Assembly: GCA_028768545.1 (NCBI GenBank)
Contig: CP054838.1
Span: 4,027,001 to 4,091,000 of the forward strand
DNA length: 64,000 nt
Origin: Desulfobacter sp.
Lineage (GTDB): Bacteria > Desulfobacterota > Desulfobacteria > Desulfobacterales > Desulfobacteraceae
Direction of reading: 5' to 3'
Shown: piece by piece, positions 9,492-18,837 of the stretch
Layout: the number at the start of each line of letters is the position of its first letter
Position numbering within the stretch: position 1 is the first letter of the stretch
Position numbers and translations under genes: made by a program
Notes under the pieces: generated by a model
What the model was told of the DNA's origin: nothing
Database searches by the model: none
The model's input: only the letters and a program-made list of their open reading frames with translations

Positions 9492-11702
9492 TTGACGGAA
9501 AAAATCTGCCTGGGTATTGTTTCTTTCAGTGTTGAATGCGCAGTCCCAACCTCGTTAACCAAGTTAGGATACCACATGGACATTCCCCAGATCATCAGCC
9601 CGGACGGATATATCAATAAACTGTTTAAAAAAGATCCCGAGGAAAAAGGGGTCAGGGCCCAGTTTGTATTTCCCCAGGTGTCAGATTATATAATTTCCGC
9701 CTTAAAAGAGGATAAACCCTGGTTTTTTTCAGGGCGGAGCGGCAATGCCCAGATGGGCATCCTCACAGACACCCATCTGCCGGGAGAGCCTGTTGTCTCC
9801 CCTGAAATCAAAGGATCTAAAATTCTGCTTCCCGGCCGGATACTCAATCTCAACCCCTTGATGGAAAACGCCCTTGATCTGTTTGAGCCCGGAGATGAGA
9901 TCGGGCGCCTTGTGGTCATGGACCCGGAACTTCGGATTCAGGATGTCAGGCACTATCTTCATAAACGTCTCTTTGTGGGCAGCCGTATGGGCAAAAGGTA
10001 TTATGGCGGGTTTGACATCTGCCAGGAGACAGATCCTGTCACGGGCAGGACATGCGACTATATTGAGGCGGCCCTCTCCCCCTATCAATACCGGTTTGAA
10101 CCTGCGGCCATGAACCAGACCAGCCTCAATGCCGTGGTGAAAAAGGGCAGAAGCGCTTTGAATACCATCCGGTCCAGGGTGCCTTTGGATCTTGCCTCGG
10201 CCGCTTTAAATCCGGGAGATCTTTTTGTGGGGGCGGTTAAGATTTCCCTTGGAGATATTTACGGGATTATTGATGCCGTGGTCAGCCCTGAAAACGAAAA
10301 GATCCTCCATTTACCGGCCAGGGTTCTGGATCCTTTCCGCACCTTCAGGGACCGGCAGGTGGAATTGTTTCACCGTGGAAAAAATCGGGTCTGCCTGGAT
10401 GATATCCGGATACGGATCCGGTTTTTCAGAAGTGAAAATCCTTTGACGGTTCCCCTTGAAAAGGCAAGGGTCAAAGAGGGATACAGGCTGTGTGACCTGC
10501 TCACCCATGCCGAGGTGGCCAATCTTTTTGACACCATGGAAAAGGATTCTCTGGGACTGATCCTGAATAAGGCCAATTTTGTCCAGGTGCCAAGGGCCCT
10601 GGACCCTGACGGGGAAGCCCAGGTGGAAATCATCCGAAACAGCCTTGTGACCTCCACCACAAGAAAGCATAAACCCACCCTGCCCGATACCGTGGAACAA
10701 AAATTTAGAAAAACCCTGGGCAAACTCTCTGTGCTTGGGGGGGTCAACTCCCGGGTCTTTATTGCCAGGGAGTTTCCGGCCAGGGACGTGGTGGATGCCC
10801 TGCGGCGCAGCGGCCTGCGCACCTTTTTAATCAATGCTAAAAATCCGAGTTTTACAGATGATTATATCAAGCACATGATCGAGATTACCCATGCGCCCCA
10901 TTCCCAGTGCGAGTTCATGCGCTATGATCCTGAAATTGATAAACTATACTCATTTTACCATGGCTGCTTTATGGAGCCAGACGACTGGGAGCGGTTTGAC
11001 CGGGTAAGATTCTGGTTTGCCTTTTACGGGTCCCACACCCATGCCGCAGACAATCAACTGACCATGGATCTGATCAACCGGCTGGCCATCGGCCTGGGAG
11101 ATGAGATGGGTATTGTCCACGGGGGCGGGCCCGGACTGATGAAAGAGGCCAATGACCTTGCAAGGCAGCACAATATCATGAGCATCGGCATTGCCATTGA
11201 GCTGGAAGGGGAAAACCAGGCTTCCTTGACCACCTGTGACGGTCTGATTAAATATGACGAGGGCCTGCGCCTGGCCCGCCAGGATCATTTGCAGAAACTG
11301 AGCAATCTGCCCATTATCAATACCGGGGGATACGGGAGTGCAGAGGAATTGTCCATCACCATCACCTCCATGAAAATCCATGAAAATCCTTTGGCCCCCA
11401 TTATCCTTCTGGATCCGGACAATCTTTGGGACCATGCCAGAAAACAGACCCAGAAGATTGCAGATAAACACTACGGCCCTGCCTTTACCCCCCATCTGGT
11501 CAAGTCCTGTAAAAACGCAAGTGAGGCAGAGCGTGAAATCATAGGCTTTATTGCAGATCCGGATCTTTGGTACGAAAAAAACAAGATTCCCGAACAGAGT
11601 GTAAAAAAGGCCAGGGTAAAGGCGGCCCGGATCCGCAAAACCTTTTTGCACCAGGAAACCGTCGAGGTCTTTGCCTCTCCTTGTTTACGGCTTAAAAAAT
11701 AA
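9492..11702 (+). CDS. Large protein with C-terminal LOG/lysine-decarboxylase-like Rossmann domain
   Basis: 736 residues. The start is a TTG at 9492 with AGGA upstream; no ATG fits before residue 29, and the N-terminus reads as real protein. The C-terminal 250 residues form a LOG-type nucleotide-binding fold: FYGSHTHAADN (about 515), GIVHGGGPGLMKEAN (about 540) and, in the place of the canonical PGGxGTxxE, the variant TGGYGSAEE (about 610), which keeps the glutamate. LOG proteins cleave nucleoside monophosphates to base and ribose phosphate. The first 430 residues match nothing I know. The gene stands alone and is convergent with the chemoreceptor remnant. Confidence 0.7.
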   Translation: MTEKICLGIVSFSVECAVPTSLTKLGYHMDIPQIISPDGYINKLFKKDPEEKGVRAQFVFPQVSDYIISALKEDKPWFFSGRSGNAQMGILTDTHLPGEPVVSPEIKGSKILLPGRILNLNPLMENALDLFEPGDEIGRLVVMDPELRIQDVRHYLHKRLFVGSRMGKRYYGGFDICQETDPVTGRTCDYIEAALSPYQYRFEPAAMNQTSLNAVVKKGRSALNTIRSRVPLDLASAALNPGDLFVGAVKISLGDIYGIIDAVVSPENEKILHLPARVLDPFRTFRDRQVELFHRGKNRVCLDDIRIRIRFFRSENPLTVPLEKARVKEGYRLCDLLTHAEVANLFDTMEKDSLGLILNKANFVQVPRALDPDGEAQVEIIRNSLVTSTTRKHKPTLPDTVEQKFRKTLGKLSVLGGVNSRVFIAREFPARDVVDALRRSGLRTFLINAKNPSFTDDYIKHMIEITHAPHSQCEFMRYDPEIDKLYSFYHGCFMEPDDWERFDRVRFWFAFYGSHTHAADNQLTMDLINRLAIGLGDEMGIVHGGGPGLMKEANDLARQHNIMSIGIAIELEGENQASLTTCDGLIKYDEGLRLARQDHLQKLSNLPIINTGGYGSAEELSITITSMKIHENPLAPIILLDPDNLWDHARKQTQKIADKHYGPAFTPHLVKSCKNASEAEREIIGFIADPDLWYEKNKIPEQSVKKARVKAARIRKTFLHQETVEVFASPCLRLKK

Positions 11703-11740
11703 GGCAGTTTCCCTGTTTTGTTTTTTTTCTTGGTTTTTGG

Positions 11741-11765
11741 GTGGCAGGTCATCTGGGCCTGCCAC
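11741..11765. terminator. Hairpin between convergent genes
   Basis: A perfect 8-bp stem (GTGGCAGG / CCTGCCAC) with a 9-base loop lies in the 79 bp between the LOG gene and the convergent chemoreceptor remnant. There is no clean U-run on either side, so a terminator role is only plausible. Confidence 0.35.
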
Positions 11766-11781
11766 TGATCCGGCTTTTATT

Positions 11782-12943
11782 TCAGGTGCGCAGCCGTCCC
11801 ATGATATTTTTGAGTTCCACGCTCAGCCCGGCCAGTTTTTCCGAATAGGCGCTGACCTGGGAGGCGGTTGTGTAAATTTCCTTGGCCGAGTGGTCCACAT
11901 CCTCGATATCTGTGGACATCTGACGTGTGGCTGCGGCGCCCTGGCTTATGTTTTCATCCATGCCGTGGATTTCATTGGAGGCAGCATGGAGGTTTTTGTC
12001 CACCTGTTGGGTGGTCTGCTTCTGGTCCTCCATGGCCAGGGCAATGGAAGAGACAATGGTGTCGATCTCATTGATGATTTCAGAGACCTCTTTGATTTCC
12101 CGGGAAAATGAAATTGTTGTTTTTTGAACCCCGAGGATGCTTTGTTTAATATCCTGGGTGGCGTCAGAGGTCTGCTGGGCCAGGGCTTTTATTTCATTGG
12201 CCACAACGGCAAATCCCCGGCCGGCAGAACCGGCCCTTGCCGCTTCTATGGTTGCATTGAGGGCCAGCAGGTTGGTCTGTTCTGAAATCTCAGTGATGGC
12301 CTCGGTTACCGTTCCAATATTTTGGGCGGAATCTCCCAGGGCCGCAATTTTATTGGACGCCAGACTGATTTTATCCACGGCCAGGCCTGAGACGGACTTT
12401 GCTTTTTCTACATTCAGGGAAATCGTGCTGATGTTGGTGCTCATCCCTTCTGTGGCCAACACCATTTCTTTGATATTTTCTGTGGTCTGTCTGGAGGCCT
12501 TGGTGATATGCGCCATGTTGACATTCATCTGAGCCCCGGTGGAGGTCATGGACATGGATTTTTCAGAGGTTTTTTCGGCATTGGATTTAAGATCTGTGGA
12601 AATGTCATCCAGCTGTTTTGTGGAGGCGGCCAGGGTTTGAATATGGGCGGAGACATCCTTGATAATGGTCTGGATCGCCTGGACAAAAGTGTTGAAGCAT
12701 CCGGCCAGGTCTCCGATTTCATCATTTTGTCTGACAGCCAGGCGCAGGGTCAGATTGCCCTCCCTGGAAGCGATTTCCCTGAGCATGGAAGATACGGCCA
12801 CCACGGGCCGGACCAAATGATTCATGAGAAAATATCCAAACGTCCCAAGGCAGAGACCCACAAGGATGCCCAGGATACAGGTTGTTTTTTTCGTCTGGAC
12901 CATGATGGCCTGCTTGTGGATCTGCTCCAAGTCCTGAATTTTT
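11782..12943 (-). pseudogene. Methyl-accepting chemotaxis protein, C-terminal part (split by IS256-family element)
   Basis: This part encodes a second transmembrane helix, a HAMP linker (VRPVVAVSSMLREIAS...) and a complete MCP signalling domain, including the hairpin-tip region around [20 protein letters not shown], which binds CheA/CheW. The N-terminal part lies at 14395-14857. Joining the two halves after removing the element and one copy of the 8-bp duplication restores an unbroken frame (LIQKI-QDLEQIHK), so the insertion is the only visible lesion. A start inside this fragment could make a soluble or membrane-tethered signalling domain, but the sensor is lost. Confidence 0.9.
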
Positions 12944-14394
12944 AAGGGCGTTCAAAATTCTGTGTCAGTTGAATGAAAGCTGATATACTCAGCTAAATAA
13001 GGAGAACTGACATGACCGAAGAAAACACCGAATTTGATTTTCAAAAAGCCCTTAAAGGCATCCAGGAAGGTAAACCCTTCACAGGTAAGGGCGGCGTCCT
13101 TACATCATTAATCAAAAATCTTGCTGAAGCTGCTCTTGAAGGAGAGTTGGAGTCCCATCTCGGGCAGGAAGTTTCTGCCAACCGCCGTAATGGAAAAAGC
13201 AAAAAGACCATTAAATCCCTGGATGGTAAATTTGAGCTGGAAACCCCGCGTGACAGGGCCGGAACCTTCTCTCCACAGATCGTCAAAAAACATCAGACAA
13301 CGCTCAGCGATGAAATTGAAAGAAAGATAATAGCCCTTTACGGCCTGGGCATGAGTTATAATGATATGGCTTCCCATTTACAGGAAATCTATGGACTTGA
13401 GATTTCAAATGCCACTCTGAGCACCATTACCGATAAAATCATCCATACCGTCAAAGAATGGCAGGCCAGGCCGTTGGAAAATGTGTACCCAATCGTATGG
13501 CTTGATGCCATACATTATAAAGTACGAGAAAACGGAAAGGTCGGCAGCAAAGCCGTTTACACAATTCTTGGGGTGAATATCGAGGGCCGCAAAGAGGTTC
13601 TTGGGCTGTACATATCCGAGAATGAGGGTGCGAACTTCTGGCTGCAGGTGTTAACAGACCTTTCAAACCGAGGGGTAAAAGATATCCTGATTGCCTGTGT
13701 TGATGGTCTAAAAGGTTTTCCCGAGGCCATTGAGACCATATTCCCGGACACAGAAGTTCAACTCTGCGTAGTCCACCAGATCCGAAATTCATTGAAATAC
13801 GTTGGTTCCAAAAATAAAAAGGAATTTATGGCAGATCTAAAACGTGTTTATAAAGCGGTCAATAAGGATCTGGCCGAAGAAGAACTGGATATCTTGGAAA
13901 ATAAATGGAATGACAAATACCCGATTGTGATAAAATCCTGGCGGAACAACTGGGAACGCCTCAGTCATTTCTTTAAATATCCAGAAGAGATTCGACGGAT
14001 AATATACACCACAAATACCATTGAGGCTGTGCATCGACAGTTTCGAAAACTGACCAAAACAAAGGGATCATTCCCGAACCAGAACAGCCTGTTAAAGCTG
14101 CTTTACATGGGGATCCAGAACGCCAGTAAAAAATGGACAATGCCGATTCAAAATTGGTCACTGACAATTTCCCAGTTGGCAATTTTCTTTGAAGGCCGGC
14201 TGGATAAAGAGCTGGGAATTTGATAGGGATTTATTTACAGATGGAAAAGATGGTTCCAGGAACTCCACTCCAGCAAAAGTCAACTCCTCCGACGTGGCTG
14301 ATTGAAGGCCCATTCTCGGACCTGACTTTTACTTCCGCTGGCGCTGAGGCAGATCCGGGAACCGAAACCGTGACACAGAATTCTGAACATTCCC
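12944..14394 (+). mobile_element. IS256-family insertion sequence, copy 1
   Basis: A 1,451-bp element with imperfect terminal inverted repeats; the inner part GTTCA(A/G)AATTCTGTGTCA is shared by both ends. It is flanked by a perfect 8-bp target duplication GAATTTTT (12936-12943 and 14395-14402), inside the chemoreceptor gene. It has one intact transposase gene. Two further copies of the same length lie at 22013-23463 and 53151-54601. Confidence 0.93.
13012..14223 (+). CDS. IS256-family transposase
   Basis: 403 residues of mutator-type (IS256) DDE transposase. The first catalytic Asp is in IVWLDAIHYKVRE, the second in LIACVDGLKGFPEAI, and the Glu is in TTNTIEAVHRQFRK, with the expected YTTNxIE context. 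The start ATG has GGAG upstream. It is 99% identical to copy 2 (four substitutions). It appears functional. Confidence 0.95.
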   Translation: MTEENTEFDFQKALKGIQEGKPFTGKGGVLTSLIKNLAEAALEGELESHLGQEVSANRRNGKSKKTIKSLDGKFELETPRDRAGTFSPQIVKKHQTTLSDEIERKIIALYGLGMSYNDMASHLQEIYGLEISNATLSTITDKIIHTVKEWQARPLENVYPIVWLDAIHYKVRENGKVGSKAVYTILGVNIEGRKEVLGLYISENEGANFWLQVLTDLSNRGVKDILIACVDGLKGFPEAIETIFPDTEVQLCVVHQIRNSLKYVGSKNKKEFMADLKRVYKAVNKDLAEEELDILENKWNDKYPIVIKSWRNNWERLSHFFKYPEEIRRIIYTTNTIEAVHRQFRKLTKTKGSFPNQNSLLKLLYMGIQNASKKWTMPIQNWSLTISQLAIFFEGRLDKELGI

Positions 14395-14857
14395 GAATTT
14401 TTTGAATCAGGGTCTGGCTTGCCCTTGCCCTGTCCACCAGTTTTTTTTCCAGAAAAGTATCCCATGACCTTGGATTGTTTTGATCTGTTTTGACAAGTCC
14501 CTGGAATACTTTTTTGTACTCGTTTATCTCCCGGTTCACCGCGTTAAGTGAGTTTATGTATCTGGGGCCTAAGTTTTTTTCAGCCTTTTTTGTCAAAGAG
14601 AGTCCTGTTGCCAGAAGCGTTTCCCATTTTTCAACGGAGTTGAGCCTATCTTGGCCATGGACGGCAAGTCCGCGAAGCTGGTAGTTTTTTTCCTGACGGC
14701 GGCATTCCAGAAGCTTAATATTGATCTGATTCATGATTTTTAGATTTTCATCAATGGCATTCATTCGCCTGAGACTGAAAATAAAATTGCCGCAAATCCC
14801 GGACACAGAAAGGGTGATAATGATGATCAGCAACCAGGCTTTGGTTCGGATACTCAT
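14395..14857 (-). pseudogene. Methyl-accepting chemotaxis protein, N-terminal part
   Basis: Starts at ATG 14857 with a GGAGAG Shine-Dalgarno. It encodes an N-terminal transmembrane helix (about residues 8-28) and about 125 residues of a helical sensor domain (MNQINIKLLECRRQEKNYQLRG..., the pattern of four-helix-bundle chemoreceptor ligand domains). The reading frame then runs into the IS and stops at 14231, adding about 54 foreign residues. It belongs with the fragment at 11782-12943. A sigma-54-type promoter lies about 100 bp upstream. Confidence 0.88.
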
Positions 14858-14956
14858 ATTGAATTTCTCTCCTTATTATTTTTGTGATCCTTCATTCCAG
14901 TGTCATCCCATTGGTTTGATGACCTTTGATGTTCAGGTTTATCTGGGGAGAAAATA

Positions 14957-14971
14957 GCAAATACCGTGCCT
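14957..14971 (-). promoter_or_regulatory. Sigma-54 (-24/-12) promoter of the chemoreceptor gene
   Basis: On the minus strand AGGCACGGTATTTGCT matches the TGGCAC-N5-TTGCW consensus, with the GG and GC pairs exactly 12 bases apart. It lies about 100 bp upstream of the chemoreceptor start. An octamer tandem repeat (14984-15053) sits just upstream of it, where an enhancer-binding protein would act. Confidence 0.6.
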
Positions 14972-14983
14972 ATAAGAGAACTT

Positions 14984-15053
14984 GGACAAGAGGACAAGAG
15001 GACAAGAGGACAAGAGGACAAGAGGACAAGAGGACAAGAGGACAAGAGGACAA
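14984..15053. repeat. Octamer tandem repeat (GGACAAGA), 8 full copies plus a partial
   Basis: Eight perfect head-to-tail copies of GGACAAGA run from 14984 to 15047, followed by a six-base partial copy. No spacers, no neighbouring cas genes, and no continuous protein frame that makes sense. It lies between the broken sucrose phosphorylase gene and the sigma-54 promoter of the chemoreceptor gene. Copy number is likely unstable by slippage. The rest of the 14858-15287 interval holds no gene I can support. Confidence 0.95.
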
Positions 15054-15287
15054 AATACGGGCTCGGTTAAAATTGAATTTTGCAATTGTTTTTTTTATCC
15101 CTGCCTTTGAGGAAGGGCAGATTGGCGGGCCGCATATTTTTTAAACAAGGGATTTTTTATTCGCCCAGTTATAGGCGTTGGCATTTATACCCTAAACAGG
15201 CTGTCCGGATTTTTTACAGGATGGAAAGGCGGGTGTCCCTCTTTTATTTTTGTCGGCAAAGAATGAAACCAAGGCTGGGGTACTGGC

Positions 15288-16653
15288 CTATACGATAAAA
15301 TCAGTTTCTCTGGATGCCACAGGATCCGTATAGGTGATCTTGACCCCATAGTTTTTAACGTCAATATAGGCGGTTGCCGTGTATTTTTTCTGGGTCCACT
15401 CCAGGGTCAGGGCCGTGTCCGAGGATTTGATCAAATTAAACTCCCCGTTAAAGGCCGGATAGGAATTTCTGAACTCCATGAGTTTTAAAATCCGTTGAAC
15501 CACCGGCTTTTGAATGTCCTGGCGGATTTCGGACAAGGTATAGTTATGGCGGTTGATATTTCTGCCAAGGCGGGTCCGCTCCAGCAATTCAATGTCATTT
15601 TCACCGGCCAAAAGCCCTACATAATAGACTTGAGGAATGCCCGGGGTGAAAAACTGGATGGTCCTTGCCGCAATATAGGCATCATCATGGCAGCCCAAGG
15701 CCGAGTAATATGTGCAGTTGACCTGGTAGATATCAAGGTTCTGGTATTCAGGACCCGAATAGGTCTCTTTGACATTGGAGCCCCGTTTGTAGAGCATTTT
15801 TAAGGTGTCGTCAATTTCATCCTGGTTGAGCAAATCCATCACGTCCACCACGCCGATGCCGTCATGGGTATCCAGGGTGGTAATCTGTTTTCTGGGGCAT
15901 TTTCTCAGCCAGGATTTGAGCTGGCGGGTGGTGTTCATGTACAAACAGTGGAGCACCAGCATGGGCAGGGAAAAATCATAACACCAATACCCTTTTTCCG
16001 CCAGCTTGAGCTGGTAGGAGTAATGTTCGTGGATTTCGGGCAGGATCTCCGTATCAAATGCCGCAGAGTAATCGTCAAACCAGTCCAGGTATTCCCAGAT
16101 TTTGGGTTCCACAAAAAAACAATTAGTGCCCAGTTCCATTGTGGTATAGGCAATGGCGTCCAGGCGGATCATTTTGGGCCGGTTCCGTGCCAGGCGGATA
16201 AGAAATTTTCTCATGACTTCACGGGTTTTGGGGGAATCATAGTCCAGATCAATCTGCTCGTAATCAAATCAAAGGTGCACCAGATTTTTTCCAGGGTGCC
16301 GTTGGGCCGTTCAAGCTGCTGATAAGGAGGGCGGGGTTTTCGGGTATATACTTTTTTTAGATCTTCTTCGGGGATAAATCCGCCCGGCACAAGCTTGTCA
16401 AAGGTGAGAAACATGTCTGCATATTCGCTCATGTTTCCTTTTTCCACATCTTCCCAGGTGCCGAATGCCGGATCCACTTCATCATAGGTTTTGGGGGCAA
16501 ACCCCCTGTCAGAAGAGGAGGGGTAAAAGGGGAGGATGTGAACCCCCCGGACCGCCTTGAAAAAAATTTGCGCAGCACATAGTGGAGTTCAGGCAGGTTG
16601 GCTCCCAGGGAATCCGGATAGGTAATCAATTGAATTTTGTTTTTTAAGGTCAT
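15288..16653 (-). pseudogene. Sucrose phosphorylase-like GH13_18 gene, degraded
   Basis: The start ATG at 16653 lies 3 bp after the preceding stop, with a GAGG Shine-Dalgarno. Three lesions are visible. A T7 run (16560-16566) puts the frame out after RKFF; removing one T restores a continuous GH13 sequence through the FYPSSSDRGFAPKTYDEVDP region. A segment of about 60 residues expected between GTWEDVE and SEYADMF (the strand and helix carrying the NHxS motif) is absent (junction near 16431-16447). A 5-bp tandem duplication (about 16262-16275) shifts the frame again. The remaining C-terminal part has IRLDAIAYTT and LDTHDGIGVVDVMDLL, typical of sucrose or glucosylglycerate phosphorylases. The enzyme cannot be functional as written. 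Confidence 0.88.
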
Positions 16654-16656
16654 GGC

Positions 16657-18837
16657 TTACCTCATTGCAGTTTCAATAAAATTATAATGGGCCAATCCCT
16701 CTAAAATGCCGCCGGCATAAGAGTTTTTGGCAAAGTATCGTTTTCGGCCCGGTTTCAGCCGGGACAGTTCCGGGCTGTAATTTCCCACAATAACGGCACA
16801 GGGGTCTCCTTTGAGCATCTCTTCGTCATTTCCCGAATCTCCGCACACCAGAAAATGTTTTAAGGGGATTTCCCATTTATAACTCAGGTAGCGCAAGGCT
16901 TTTCCCTTGGACGCCCTGTGGGGCAGAATATCCAGGTATTTGTCATGGGAATAGATCAGGGTGTACAAAAACCGGTTTTTGGTGAGGACATGATGAATTT
17001 TAGGCAGCCGGTCTTTTCCCGGGGCCATATAGTAGGAGCGTTTATAAGGCGTTTGGCGGTCTTGGGCCTGAAGGGTGATAAAGTCGATGTCTGCAAGGCG
17101 CAGGGTCATGGTTTCAGGTTTTCATCCCCTTGAAATATGGGTTTCCCAGCCCTTGTCATGGTGCAGATCCTTGCCGTAGTTGATCCTGCTGCCCACATCC
17201 GAAATAATGATGTCCGGGCTTGGGATATGATTGAGTTTTAATATTTTGATTGTCGATTCAAGGGTTCTGCCGGTGGCCACCCCAAATCCGATCCGATCTT
17301 TGTGGATGGCTATCATTTTGATCAGCTGATCCAGCGCTTCAGGGTTTCCGCCCAAAAGGGTATTGTCAATGTCGGTGATGATCATATGGCTTAAATTGGA
17401 AAGCCTGCGCCCGATACTGTGTTTCGGGGTCCTGACACTCAGAGAAGAGGCTTCAAAATTTTTGGAGACCTTTTGTATGGCATTCATATAGGTGGCCCCA
17501 TGGGTTTCCCAGGTATACATCTTCCGGGTTTTCAGGATGCCGTTTTTGGAAAATTCATTCCAGAGGTCTGGGGTAGCAATGATTTTTCTAATGGCCTCTG
17601 AAATGGCGGCATCATCTTTGGGGTCCACCAGAATACCCCCGCTGCAATTGGCCACAATATCCTTGGGCCCGCCGTCACAGGTGGCCACAATGGGCAGCCC
17701 GCAGGCCAGAGATTCCAGCAGGGTCAAGCCAAAGGGTTCGGTCAGGGCCGGGTTGACAAACACCCCTTTTTTCTGGGCGGCGATTCTGTATAGTTCCGGG
17801 ACCTCATGCTCGAAATTATGGGTTTTGGGAATGGCCATTTTTCCGTAAAGATTATACTTGTCCATGAGCAAGAGCATCCGGGTGAGCACATCCCGTTCAT
17901 TGTCTTCCATCTTGGAGATATCCTTGCGGATTCCTGCAAATACGGCCAGATTGGCCATGGCCTGGAGATCGTTGTCCTTGCCGAAAGCCCGGACAAAACC
18001 TGCGATATTTTTTCTCTTATCCGGTCGGCTGAGCACCAGGATCATGGGTTTGTCAGGGAATTGGAAAAACCGGTTCAGCTCTTGTTTGAGGGATGACCTG
18101 GCAAACAGGGCCTCTTCTTTTTCTACTGTGGATTCAAAGGTATCATGGGTATAGGGATAGAATTTATCAATGCCGATGCCTGGGGGGATGACCTTGTATG
18201 AGGATAGGGCCCGGCTCTGGTAAAGGCCGTACTGACCTTCTATTTCCTGGGTGGTGCTGGTGATGACAAGATCGGCATACTTGAGTATGGTCTCTTCGGT
18301 TTCAATGCGATGGTCAATTTTGAGCATTCGGTTCATCTCTTTTGTGTCCATGCCTTCATCAATCAGCCTTGCTTTTTTGGACCGGCCCAGAGAATGGCCC
18401 GTGTATAAAAAAGGGACCCCAAAAAACTGGGAAAGCTCCATGGCCACATATCCTGCATCTGGATAATGCCCATGGACAATGTCCGGAACCTGTTTTTCCT
18501 GTTGAATAAATTTGACGGTTTTATCGACAAATTCATTTAAATGGGGCCATAGCAGTTCCTTGCGTATGTATTTGCGCTCCCCGCACTGGATTCTGACGAT
18601 CCTGAATTTTTCATTTATGTTTTCAATGGGCTGGCTGTAGTCCGGGGAATAGGATTTATCGCTGATGAGCCGGGTAAAAAGATCCACTTTTTCCACATCC
18701 GGGTGGGAGGAGAGGGTGCGGCACAATTCTACCACATACCGGATTTGACCTCCGGTATCGGCATCATATCCCAGTTCAAGATCATGACCCCGCAGCAGAC
18801 CGTGGATGCTGAACATCTGTATATAGGGTTTATTCAT
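16657..18837 (-). pseudogene. Sucrose-phosphate synthase/phosphatase, split by an in-frame TGA
   Basis: The start is ATG 18837 (MNKPYIQMFSIHG, with AAGG upstream), overlapping the full-length end of the fructokinase frame. The glucosyltransferase part (residues about 1-470) is intact: GHDLELGYDADTGGQIRYVVELC, HGHYPDAGY and the family-4 EPFGLTLLES motif. A HAD phosphatase domain follows (DIDNTLL at about 489), interrupted at codon 572 (17122-17124) by TGA, then resumes in the same frame to 16657 (VCGDSGNDEEM). Without the stop the protein would be 726 residues, normal for bacterial SPS-SPP fusions. Homologues have a tryptophan at this place (HIxxxW), so TGG to TGA is the simplest explanation. 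The synthase half could still be made; the phosphatase half would be truncated. Confidence 0.85.

Noticed and set aside
10950..11651. 233-residue minus-strand frame inside the LOG gene
   Set aside because: It is complementary to the LOG domain coding sequence, whose motifs are clear on the plus strand.
14984..15053. Octamer repeat as a CRISPR array
   Set aside because: The units follow one another with no spacers, are only 8 bp, and no cas genes are near.
17122..17124. TGA in the sucrose-phosphate synthase gene as selenocysteine
   Set aside because: The position is a conserved Trp in homologues, no redox role is expected there, and neighbouring genes have TAA nonsense codons.
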